This document shows positions 11,285 through 21,600 of a stretch of 37,187 nt of DNA, piece after piece. The position numbers were made by a program, and so were the translations under genes. A model generated the notes under the pieces. That model was not told the origin of the DNA. It made no database searches and worked only from the letters and a program-made list of their open reading frames with translations. The stretch is from Mnemiopsis leidyi. Lineage: Eukaryota > Ctenophora > Tentaculata > Lobata > Bolinopsidae. The stretch's first letter is position 1; the number at the start of each line of letters is the position of its first letter. The DNA lies in assembly GCA_000226015.1 (NCBI GenBank), contig JH156015.1, forward strand, positions 38,275 to 75,461, given 5' to 3'.

Positions 11285-11320
11285 GCCTGACGTTGTCAGG
11301 CTCGCTTCCGCGCAGCGCGG
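11285..11320. repeat. Two adjacent perfect triloop palindromes
   Basis: GCCTGAC-GTT-GTCAGGC (11285-11301) and CCGCG-CAG-CGCGG (11308-11320) are perfect inverted repeats, each around exactly three bases. Confidence 0.75.
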
Positions 11321-11493
11321 CCACACCCCCTGGAGGGTCACAACGTGAGATCGCTAAGAATTAGAAAGTATATCATTATCCCTGTCCAAGCTTAGCGCGA
11401 AATTGCTACACGTTGCATAGCCCTGCTGCCGCGAAGCGCGAAATAAGGACGGACGCGCGACGCAAAAGCGTCCCGATAAGGTTTGTAGGTTGA

Positions 11494-11506
11494 NNNNNNN
11501 NNNNNN
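11494..11506. other. Assembly gap (13 N)
   Basis: A run of 13 undetermined bases lies inside the GC-rich repeat region. Its true length is unknown. A single N also occurs at 24218. Confidence 0.99.
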
Positions 11507-11650
11507 CTATGAATATGAAAAATGTAAATATTTTTCGAAACGTCAGAATAAATACGATTTTCACTTGTTGGAACAACAATATGATCATCACGACTTTTAT
11601 CGTCCTATTCATTATCAAAGTTTCAAAGAAGGCCATATTTACAACACCAT

Positions 11651-11743
11651 GCTACTTGATATTGTCTCACATTGTGACCCTTTGCCTTGCGTTGCGGCGC
11701 AACGCAAGGCAAAGGGTCACAACGTGAGACAATATCAAGTAGC
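11651..11743. repeat. 93-bp near-perfect palindrome (45-bp arms)
   Basis: Left arm 11651-11695, three-base centre GGC, right arm 11699-11743. The arms match at 44 of 45 positions, and the single difference is a CpG in the right arm read as CpA in the left. Part of the right arm, GGGTCACAACGTGAGA, occurs again at 11335-11350, so the sequence belongs to a repeated element. A foldback element is most likely. A hairpin RNA gene is possible but unsupported. Confidence 0.85.
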
Positions 11744-13198
11744 ACCTCAACGGACGCATTGTCGAGATGATACCCGACCCGCGAGCGGCTCGCAGTTTTC
11801 TGCTCTCGTTAGAACGTCAGACAGACGGATATCATCTCGTCAATGTGAGGACTGCAGCAATTGCGCTCCCCCGAATGCTCACTGACTGGCGAGTAATAAT
11901 AATAGTAATATGATGTTTTTTAGCAGCGTTGAAAATTGTGTTTAAACTCCGGTGGGATCAGGAGTATCCTAACTTAACTATTTAGGAATATTAATATTTT
12001 CGCTGTCTGCTGTCACAGCGAATGATAAAAACCTTTAACATTTAAGCATTAACAATTTAGCAATGTACCTACTTTCTTTACGGTTTATCCCAAATTCCGT
12101 GATGACTGTAGCACACACTTATACAACCTAGCATTTATTCACTAATAATTGTTTGTGGTAAAATCTACATTATTGAGAGACACGTTGAGTGTTCTGCGCA
12201 AGGCGCTGTGCGCGGCACAGCCTGGAGTGATGATGAGTCTACCTCAACCTCAAACCTGCTGCCGCGCGCGCGCATTGCGCGGCCTATCCAACGCAGAGAA
12301 ATGATCTATATTTTATATTTTGATTGTGTAAAATGCCAAGAAAATAAAATTGTATTTTACTACTACTAAAATTGTATTTTACTAATTACGCACGCTGCGT
12401 ACAAAAGGGTTTTGGTTAGCTTGTCTGACTTTGTCCAACCCTCATTCGAAGCGAATAGAGAAGAATAAAATGATGGGATGCAGCGCGCTGCTGTACAATG
12501 GTTAGCTAGCAAGACACAAGTTACAGTTGCTTATCTTTTGTTACTGATAAGTATCACAAGACCACAGTGTTCGTTGAATAAATTGCAAACAAATTATACA
12601 CTGTTCTGCAATATTTCGATGGGTACAACACCTTTGATAATCTTCTGGCCGAAAGTTTATTATCAGGTAAATTTATTATCTGTTTTTCTGAAAAATGCTT
12701 GTTTTTCTTCAAACAACAAACATGGTTCTTAAACAATTTCAATGTATAAAATGATTGACTAAAAGTAAATATTAACTTATGAATTATAAATACTGATAAA
12801 AACACTGTCAAAACAAATGACGTCTCAAAAATAGATAAACCTGTGACTACTGCACAATTTCCTCTAAAATGGTATATGAATTGCAAGGAATGTAAGCATA
12901 ATTTGGAAAATTTTTGCTTCTGTCAAATTTATAGTGCCTCCCAGCTCACATGTCTAGTTAAACTCACGTCAACATTAAAATTGCTGTGCCCCTGTATAAT
13001 TTTTTTGAAAAAATCATCATCAATGGACGTCACAATTCTTGAGGGTGAATAAAAATCACTCCTATCACCTGACAGTAATAAAATTGGTCTCACCGAGTTC
13101 GTCATTGTTTTACCGTTTTTATTTGCTGGGATGAATTTCCGACTCCTCCCCAAAGATTCTGATGTCCATTATAACAGCATAAACAATTTTAAGTGAAC

Positions 13199-16057
13199 AT
13201 GTCAAAGTTTGCAGATATTCTGAGAGAGATAAGAACAGAATTATTTTATCCTGTCCCGTGCTTGCAGTGCAAGAGTTACAAAACATCTTGCCCTCGTACA
13301 GTATATGTTAAGGACCTGGTGTCAAATATCAAGGATACTGTCAAAAATCCGAAAAAAATCAGGAGATCACATTCATTTAGCAGGTAAACTTGCTTTAAGT
13401 TATGGATTTCTATCACAATCACTGTCAAAATAGTTTGCAAATGCTAAATTTTGAATTGATCAATACGTCAATTTCATTTTTGTTTAATCTATTTAAACTT
13501 TATTAAATTCTAAGGAATAGATTCTTTAGAGATAAAGTTTAATCATTTTGGCATCATTACTCACGAGTACTTCCTTTGCAGGCCATATTTCACCATATGG
13601 ATGATTCTTGTGGACACACTGGTTATTATAGCAGCTCTGTGCAGTTTTAGTTTTGCCCCATTAGGTGCAACATTCAAGAAAATAAAAAAACCTCTTCTAA
13701 GACACAATCTTGCCTATGAAACTGTAACTCACATGCAACAAGAGAACTTTTGGATTGGTCCTCAGTATGATGACTTGATTCATCTTGGTGCTAAGTATGC
13801 ACCTTGCATGAGAGATGATATCGCAGTTCTGACTATGGTGAATAACCACTATTAAAATCATCCCCATGTTGACTAAATCTAAAATTATATATCTTTTAAA
13901 GAACATTTTGAGTTGTTATGAGATATTGACAGTAGTTCTGATGCTTTCATATTTGTTAGGTTGAAGCAGAGAAAAAAGTAGAGGATGGAACAGGATGTTG
14001 TGTAAGAAAAGATCTGAATGTGTGCTGGCAGACCCTTGCTGAAAATTGCACTAGTGCATTTTGTGACTTCTATGAAGATAAGGTTAAGTATGCACTTGTC
14101 TAAAAGTTTTAAGTTTTGCATTTTGAGTGCAATTGGGTCAAATTTTTGATATTTGTATTATCCGTAAGGTTTGTGGAGTAAGTCGAAAATTCTGCAAGCA
14201 TGCTGAAGACTCAATCAATGACACTGTATGGAAAGGACCAAAAACAACATGGCCAAACTGTAGAGTTGGTGAGAATCGATCACGTGTTGGTGAGATATGA
14301 TTCTTTCTTTATTTTGATTACAGTTGACAATAGGAATGGTAAAGTGCTGATGTCATCGATCATGCATTGAGGATTACAATCTTGTCTTAAGGTACGAAAG
14401 GTAGATCAACATAGTCAACAAGTTAAGTTAAGCCACTTCTACTCAGATCGTGAACAGTTTCCTGCTTTAGCTTGTGAAGTTGCTGCCAGACCTTGTTGCT
14501 TTGGTTTGCAAGGACAGTGTGCAATAATTTCAGAGGTCTGCCTTATTAGTAAATAAAGAGTTGTTTGCTAGACAGTCAGTCGATAATTATTTATTATCTT
14601 ATCTAAATGTATGTATCAAAAGTATTAAACTATGTTGTATTCTATTATATGTTCAAATGACCCTCTTTCAGGAAGAATGTGCTTTCAGAAATGGGTATTT
14701 TCATCCTCATCATAGCCTCTGTAGCCAGGTTTATCAGACATCCTACATCCTTTCATAGTATGTAGTCAAGATTCTCTTGACCATAAAAAAACCTCAAACT
14801 TGGCATGATTTGATTCTTCAAACTTATTAAACTTTAATACATGAAATATTTGGAATATCTGATCAATCTCGCTTTCAGGTGGATTGTGTAAAACATGTAT
14901 GTGGTATTGACGTTTCCGGCTTATATCAATTCTATAGATTTTTCTTACCCACATTTATCCATGGTGGTATTCTGCATCTGCTCACCAGGTTAATGAGACA
15001 CATGTCACAGTACATTACCTACCACCCTTTCTAAAATAGATTTATAAAACTTGCCCCTTTGAAACTTTTCAATCTGTCTCACAATGGTGTCTGCCAGTAT
15101 AAAACACATCTCATTCTACAGTTTGCTATTCCTGTACTTCATTGTCTGGCCATATGAAGAGGGGGTGGGTTGGTGGCGGACTGCTCTAGTTTACATTCTC
15201 AGTGGAACTGGTGGTACTCTACTTTCCGGCCTCCTCACACCCTACCAGCCTATGGTAGGTACATCTCTCATACACAGTCATACTTTTTTAAGATGATAAA
15301 AATACTTTAATGTATAATGTATAAAATATTTTGATGTATGATACATAATAAATATAATTGACCTTAATAAGTTCCTAAAAAAGTTGAATAAGTTCAAGTT
15401 TTAGGGATTCAACAAATTTTGAAAATAACATAGTTGCATGGAGCACTGTCTACAAAATCTTGCAGGTTGGAGCCTCAAGCTCCCTTTTCGGTATTATTGG
15501 CTCACACATAGCACGAGATATTATCAAGATACGGGAATGGAGAAAAGGAAGACATCTCTTAAGAGAACATCAAACAAGAAAAATGTTGTGTTGGCTGGGT
15601 ATTTGTGTTATTCTTCTTATTCCTGGTCTTCTTCCTTGGATTGATAACTGGGCCCATGTTGGTGGGTAAGTTAATTTGTAAGTTATTCAGGAAATTACTT
15701 TTTTACGAATTTATTTTGTAAACTGTATTGTAAGATATTTTGGAATTTATTTGGTCAATCTTGACTTCTTTGCTAGCCTCAGGTTTTGTTCAAATTACTG
15801 AGGAGTGAGGAGTGCGAGTCTTGGTCGTTTGATAAGAATTGTGCACTATTATCTTATTATAATTATTAGAGATAATTTCCCAATTTATCAGGTTAGTGTT
15901 TGGGTTCTTGGTTTCCATGGTAACACTGACACACGAAGTACCACGGTGTACTGGAGACTACTTGATAAGGATTACTGTCAGGATTGTTCTAGCTTGTTTT
16001 GGTGTTCTTGCTGCTGTTCTTCTTACTTATCTCTTTTACTATAAACAGGTTCAATAG
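13199..16057 (+). CDS. iRhom: iRhom-like rhomboid family protein, complete
   Basis: Ten exons: 13199-13383, 13582-13837, 13960-14082, 14169-14268, 14447-14535, 14672-14728, 14879-14988, 15122-15254, 15466-15665, 15892-16057; 472 residues. iRhoms are polytopic ER/Golgi proteins that escort ADAM17 and EGF-family ligands. Evidence: RRPYFTIW leading into TM1, then the Cys-rich iRhom homology domain (ENFWIGP, DLIHLGAKYAPC, GTGCC, ARPCCFG, GYFHPHHSLCSQ) and the rhomboid core FIHGGILHLLTS, LVYILSG, VGASSSLFG, LLPWIDNWAHVGG. The cytosolic N-terminus is only about 61 residues, whereas vertebrate iRhoms have several hundred. The site that is GPAG in human iRhom reads GASS here, so a Ser (355) occupies the protease nucleophile position and His415 is present. 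The TM2 Asn of active rhomboids is Ser307. Whether it is catalytic cannot be told from sequence. Confidence 0.94.
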
Positions 16058-17032
16058 AAAAACAAATTTCAAGCTGAGTTAATTCTCAAGTTTCTATCCC
16101 GCTAATTCAGTATAACATTAGATTCATAATATACTCTTTAAATCTTAACCTACTATGAAATTAACAGACTCCCTTTAAGGATCTAAATCTGCATTTGGGA
16201 TGGTTTAATTGCATTCCCTTCACTTCTGACTTCTGTAAAGATTCCTGTATGGAACTTCAACCTAGGGTAGAAAATGTCTAATTTGGATAGTTTTGATCTG
16301 CTGTAAAGGTATGTCATGAAGTTACGTTTTTGGGTTATCCTGAAAAATAATTTCTGGAAAAATGTCTATTTGGCAAGAGGACGCCTTCCTATCAATAATA
16401 CCTAGATTTAATTTTATTCTTGCTGTATGATCTGAATCCTGACTTAGATATCACAATTTCAGGTCATATTTCTTCCTTGGCATTTTAGACGGATCCATCT
16501 TTAAACTGACTGACATTGAGGAGCCTGCTATTTGACTGACATATACTGCTATTTGACTGACATATACAGTTATTTGTCTGACATGGATATAGACGATTGA
16601 CTGACAAACTGAAAAGCTCATTTGCTTCAAACCTATTTCTGAAGTTGAACCATTTTGTTAGGATTTTATTGTTTACTTTGAATTATTGTTCAATTATGCT
16701 TACATTATTTCCAAAGATTCGAAGGCAGAAGTGCAGTTTGCAGTGTAAAACTTCGGTTTTCCATTGATATCAGTTAAGCTGAGGATCTAAGAAGACTGAC
16801 AGAAGAACTGGGTAGAATTTTTGCCCCTATAGCATAGCTATATAAGAATAAGATAAGATAATAAGATAATAGGATACAACAGCATTCTATGGGAGGAGTC
16901 GGTCTTTTTTATGCCCCAAAAAGGCTCACAGAATGCTCTTGCTTGGAATTAAGGGCAATCAATCAATCTTATGGAGAAATGAAACTCGATGTTTGCAGTA
17001 AAAAACCCTAAATTTTTTAAAAATCAGAGAAT
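16058..17032. other. Intergenic between iRhom and cathepsin L (convergent)
   Basis: No gene is recognised. It must contain the 3' UTRs of both converging genes. A 21-bp repeat (TGCTATTTGACTGACATATA-type) occurs three times at 16526-16588. AGCATTCT and AGAATGCT form an inverted pair around 16880-16935. Confidence 0.6.
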
Positions 17033-18055
17033 TTACTCCTCGACCTCCTCTTCAGCAGACCTGGAAAGAAGTGGATAACTTCCATGGTGGTACAGCATAC
17101 AGTTGTGTCCCTTTTGTCCTCTAGCCCAGAAGAGATAGCCTCTGTCCCCCCAGTTAGTACCCCAACTGTTCTTGATGACGATGGCTTCTCTAGTGTATCC
17201 AACTGCGGTTACAGCATGGTCAGCAAAGGTACCAGGACAGGTTGAGTAATGATAAAGACCTCGGGTATAGATATCAAGTCTGCTGCCTTGTGTCTGTAGA
17301 GCGACAGCTACTGGTCCTTGAGTGAGTCCTGCGACTATTCCACCTTCATTAATATCAGTGTTGCGATAACCTGTGACACTGTATCCAGCAAGTCCATTAG
17401 TCTTTCCTCTGTAGTTGCAAGGACCATCAACTCCGGTGTGGGGAGCCTCGCTCCTCAGACCAAGACGTCCTGTTTTCTTGATCCAGTCAAAGGCCGCATT
17501 GTATGTTCCCCTACCGTTTCTGCCGGCATCATTTGTAGGATAGACACAATCCATGAGCTCCTGGTCAGCAAACTCCACAAGGCGCTGGGTCTGTCCTTTG
17601 TAGAGGGCTTCAATACAGGTCACTGTAGCAAAGGTCCAGCAGGAATTCCCCATCTGATCCTTCACTGGAGTGACATGTCCTCTGGCCCTCCAGTCAAGAG
17701 AAGATCCCAGTTTAGCGGGAACAACTTGAACAGGGTCCTCACCACCCTGAGTGAAAAGACTAGCGTTTAGGCCCCTGTACTGGTTTATTTCCGCCTCAGT
17801 CATATCTGCAAATTTAGTCACCCCAGCTTTCCAGGAGCTCTGCTGAGAGTTAACTTCAGCGATGCTCTTGAGGGTGTTCCTGAAGATCTTGATCCTCATG
17901 GAGACTTCTGCAGGGTCGTACTCATGGTTTACTTGAGACTGGAACTCTTGGTAGAGTGAGAGGAGAGCTCGGGAGGACTGAAGACCTTGCTCGGGTGTGA
18001 CAGAGTAGGCGTAGCAGGATGTGAGTCCTAGCAGAACGAAAAGTAGAGAGTTCAT
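17033..18055 (-). CDS. Cathepsin L-like cysteine protease (C1A), intronless
   Basis: A single exon of 340 residues. Predicted signal peptide at about 1-17 (LLFVLLGLTSC), I29-type propeptide at about 32-95 (FADMTEAE), mature enzyme from about 118 (SSLDWRARG). Catalytic residues are in place: Gln134 and Cys139 (DQMGNSCWTFAT), His280 (ADHAVTAVGY), Asn296 (IKNSWGTNWGDRGY). Length is normal for the family, and it should be a secreted or lysosomal endopeptidase. The cysteine of the usual QCGSCW motif is missing, with one residue deleted, and the usual GCNGG reads GRNGR. These two cysteines normally pair, so that disulfide has been lost. The Cys170-Cys213 and Cys273-Cys319 pairs remain. ATG context is TCAACCATGA. 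No introns, unlike its neighbours, so a retroposed origin is possible. Confidence 0.97.
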   Translation of the reverse strand: MNSLLFVLLGLTSCYAYSVTPEQGLQSSRALLSLYQEFQSQVNHEYDPAEVSMRIKIFRNTLKSIAEVNSQQSSWKAGVTKFADMTEAEINQYRGLNASLFTQGGEDPVQVVPAKLGSSLDWRARGHVTPVKDQMGNSCWTFATVTCIEALYKGQTQRLVEFADQELMDCVYPTNDAGRNGRGTYNAAFDWIKKTGRLGLRSEAPHTGVDGPCNYRGKTNGLAGYSVTGYRNTDINEGGIVAGLTQGPVAVALQTQGSRLDIYTRGLYHYSTCPGTFADHAVTAVGYTREAIVIKNSWGTNWGDRGYLFWARGQKGHNCMLYHHGSYPLLSRSAEEEVEE

Positions 18056-18606
18056 GGTTGAATCTGATGATTGCTGTAGTTTGGTCTGTCTTATATAATG
18101 CTGGAAACACCACCAGATGTATTCTACCTAGAGGGTATTGCGATATCCATCGCTCTTTCTATAAAACAATCTTTTGTATTTTGTTAATTCAATTGTTACT
18201 TTAAATGGAGCAGCATAAAACTTCAATGTATAAAGTGTGGATTCTTTTGAGTTCTTGTTAAGAAGTTGTAAAAACTTGATAAAACGTCACTTAAAAGAGC
18301 AGCCCAGTGTGGCCTTATAATCTAATCAGATTTTTACGCTTTCGTACGATTGCCTGATAGCTGTTGTAGCCATATACTCTTCTTTTCTCAATGAAGTGCT
18401 TTTTGATATCATATTACTGTGACTGTACAATGGCATATTAGAAAAATTCAAGATTTTTAAGTTGAAAAAAAATGACAATAGTAAGCAGGACTATTTCTTT
18501 GAGCCTTAAGGCCTTTTATTCCCAGTAACTGGCGACTACATGTATTTATTGATAAGTGACATATAATTCCCACAATCAATCCCACATGCACATTGTGATA
18601 GGTTGC
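18056..18606. promoter_or_regulatory. Divergent promoter region, cathepsin L / glycerate kinase
   Basis: 551 bp separate two start codons that point away from each other. The cathepsin side has a clear TATA box. No TATA was seen on the glycerate kinase side. Shared control is possible but unproven. Confidence 0.5.
18091..18098 (-). promoter_or_regulatory. TATA box of the cathepsin L gene
   Basis: TTATATAA lies about 36-45 bases upstream of the ATG on the minus strand. A start site about 30 bases downstream would leave a very short 5' UTR. Confidence 0.7.
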
Positions 18607-21600
18607 ATGTACAAAAGAGTAACTGATAACGTTATCAGACAGATAAACCCCCAAATATTTGTTGAACAAGCTGTTAAAGTGAAAAATAACAAGTAAGTAT
18701 TTTATACTGTCGCATTTTTTGTAATTTTGAAGTTAAATTAGTCTTAACTTTATATGTGTCGAATACATAGAGTTGGTGGTTAAAATGACTTTCAGAAGAG
18801 AAAAGATCTCTAAATTGATCTTCCTCTATATGTATTCTCATTTCAGATTGTATGCCGGATTACGAGAATACGATCTAGATCACAATGTCAGTGTCATTGC
18901 TTTTGGCAAGGCGGCACTATCGATGTATGTCCCAATAAGAAGGTTAGCCTTGTTTATAGGTATCCTATAATTTTCTGTGTATTTCAATTGTACAAAATCT
19001 TGTAAAATTTGTCGATTTTCGTAAGTAAATCAAAACAATCATGTAATTTGGAGTGCAAAATAGGGAGGTCTCATTCCCATCCAAAAATGTAATTACATTT
19101 CACAATAAAATCACATCTTAGTTACTTAACTACGTCATTTCATATTATAACCGTAAATTTAGATGCTAAAGTAATTATAAGACTGTAATCTTATTTTTGT
19201 TGTTAACAGGAAAGGAAATCTTTTTTGCCAAAAACACTAAATCGATTTTTTCAAATAAATGAATATCAACAAACTAATAAATACTAAATAGTTGAATGTT
19301 TCACATTCAAAGTTAGTACAGTACTCACTATAATTAACCAGAATTATACTGCAGTACTTTAAAATTTAAAATCAAGTCATGATTTTGAAAAAATAATATA
19401 ATTTAATTAACTTTCGAGCTAATATTCTGAAGAACTAGACTCGTTGTCACATATCTTATACTGCTCACCAGTATTATTGAAACTCAATATTGGCAGAGCT
19501 AAAGACACCACACAGACCAGTGCCAAAGAGCCCCAGAACATACCAGCTCGATGGAAATTCTCCCTGAAAACCTGGTCAATAAACCCTGCCAGATACGCGC
19601 CAATCGCGTAGGACAAACCATTACCAGCGATCCAGAGAGAAGACATTGTGTGTTTCTGGTTGTCGCTGGGTTCTCTGGCACGTGCTGTACAGTAGAGGAA
19701 GATCATGGCGGGGGTGGTGTTGATGGTGCTGTATGCGTCTGATGTCCCTATGAGGAAGAGAAGGGGGTAGATAAGGATGTGCGCGGTGGATATCCAGCCA
19801 GCTGAAGCATCGTTAGGCGGGAATATCAGGAAAGCAGCTATGGTATCCATGGTGCAGCAGAGCATGAGGATGTAGAGGATTTTGTTGCTGTTCCCGGTGA
19901 AGAAGAAAGTGATGATGACGTTGACAATGGCTATGGAGATCATCAGGACAAAAAGAGGAGTACTTGCTGCCACTACAGTGAACCCGAGCTTTACAGCTGC
20001 AAACTTGGGGAGTGCGAGTTGGAGGTAACTCAGATAAGCAGTCAGGATGTAGGACTGGATCAGGGGGATAAAACTTCTGGAGGGAAGGGAGGAGATAGAC
20101 CCAGTCTTGTCGTCTTCATCCAACTTGAAGTCAAAGTCCTTGGTGACGAAGATGACGTAGGCAGCTGTTGACAGGACAAAGGCAAGGATTCCAAACATGT
20201 AAAGAGGAGGTGCATACCCATCGAGAGTGTTGTAGACCCAGTTAGCTACCACAGGGACAACACCATGAGGGATTACAGCTCCGAGATAGTACGTCCCGTT
20301 CACCTTCCCCATGTCATCCATGTAGTAAGCGGAGCCTAGGGAGAGACTGCTCAGAGTTACCGAGCTCATCAGACCTCCCTGGATCACCTGGAAGAGACAG
20401 GTCAGGACTTGGAACAGCAGTTTGTTGTGGGAGGAAGAACTCTCCTCGTCTTGTAGGAGCACTGTGTAGACTACAGCTGCTAGGATCAGACACACGCCGT
20501 GCCCGAACAGACCAAACAGGATGACGCAGCGTGCGGAGAACCAGCTCAGGATCTTCTTGTTGAGGAAGCCCATCAGGATGTAGCCGAATATGTAGCTTGC
20601 CTTGAATAAACCGTACACGTACCCTGGGGTGAGGTGATGTGCATGGTTAATTTATTATCATTTTACAATACTTCCGAGATAAGTACTAAGTTTCTACTTT
20701 TAGTAACTTACTCTTTTATTGCTTTATTGTCAAGTTTTTGGAAAAGCTCACTTGACTCTATAGATTATAGATAAGCTTATTAACCTATTGAAGTCTAAGG
20801 TAGCTATCAAGTCTATTATAGCTCTAGTGTTAAGGTAAAAAAATTCTCGACGGTAATTTTACCTGTAATGCCGTGCTGATCCGCAAAGAGCGCCAGAAAG
20901 CCGTCCCTTGCACTAAAACACATGTTAGTGATGAAACAACACAGAGCTATGAGGAAGAGTGCCCATCTCTTCTTCTTGTTGTAAGTCTTGTCATCTCTGT
21001 CAGAGTCGAGGAAGTTCTTCTCCATGGTCATCAGCTGCAGGAGGAGGGTGCTGAGTTTAACTTGCAATCACAGTTATCAGTAGCGTAGTTATGAAGTGGA
21101 GTGTATCACAATTATCAGTTGTGTAAAACAGAGTGTATCAGTTGTAGAACAGATGACCGAGGAAGTTGTTGAGTTTAGGAAAATGAAAGTTATGGAGTGG
21201 AGTACAGAGTGATGGGTAATAGAACCAAGGTGGGTAATAGAACCAAGGATTCTGAACAATATACCTATGGTTGGTCGGCACTTGAGGTAATTGACGAAAC
21301 TACTTTGGTACCAAACTGTATATAATAGATTGTGCAAACTACGAAACTACTTTGGAACAGATAGATTGTGCAAACTACCGATTAAAGAATCGTTACTGGG
21401 GGCCTGAACAATCAATAAGAAGGCAAATGCGTTAATACAAAGCGGGTTTTGGAGTTGGCAGTCTCAGTAGACTGTGATCTAAGTGCTTAAGTGAACTATG
21501 GCTATTTTGCCCGTAGTTTGTTGGTGCTCTAATAAAATCAATCTTTAATATTTTTGTAATATCCCATGATTGCTCTGGACAATAAATCAGCATATTATTT

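Larger units (their letters stand above)
10623..13198. other. Repeat-rich intergenic region with an assembly gap
   Basis: No gene is recognised. The stretch contains GC-rich inserts at about 11270-11480, 11650-11890 and 12180-12300 in otherwise AT-rich DNA, a 13-base run of N (11494-11506), several perfect triloop palindromes and a large palindrome. The open frames that cross the N run cannot be trusted. The AT-rich DNA just after 10622 should hold the receptor's 3' UTR. Confidence 0.6.

Noticed and set aside
11406-11885. Open frames on both strands crossing the N run
   Set aside because: They pass through undetermined bases and a large palindrome and resemble no protein family.
17318-17770. 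150-codon frame on the plus strand
   Set aside because: A shadow frame antisense to the conserved cathepsin L coding region.
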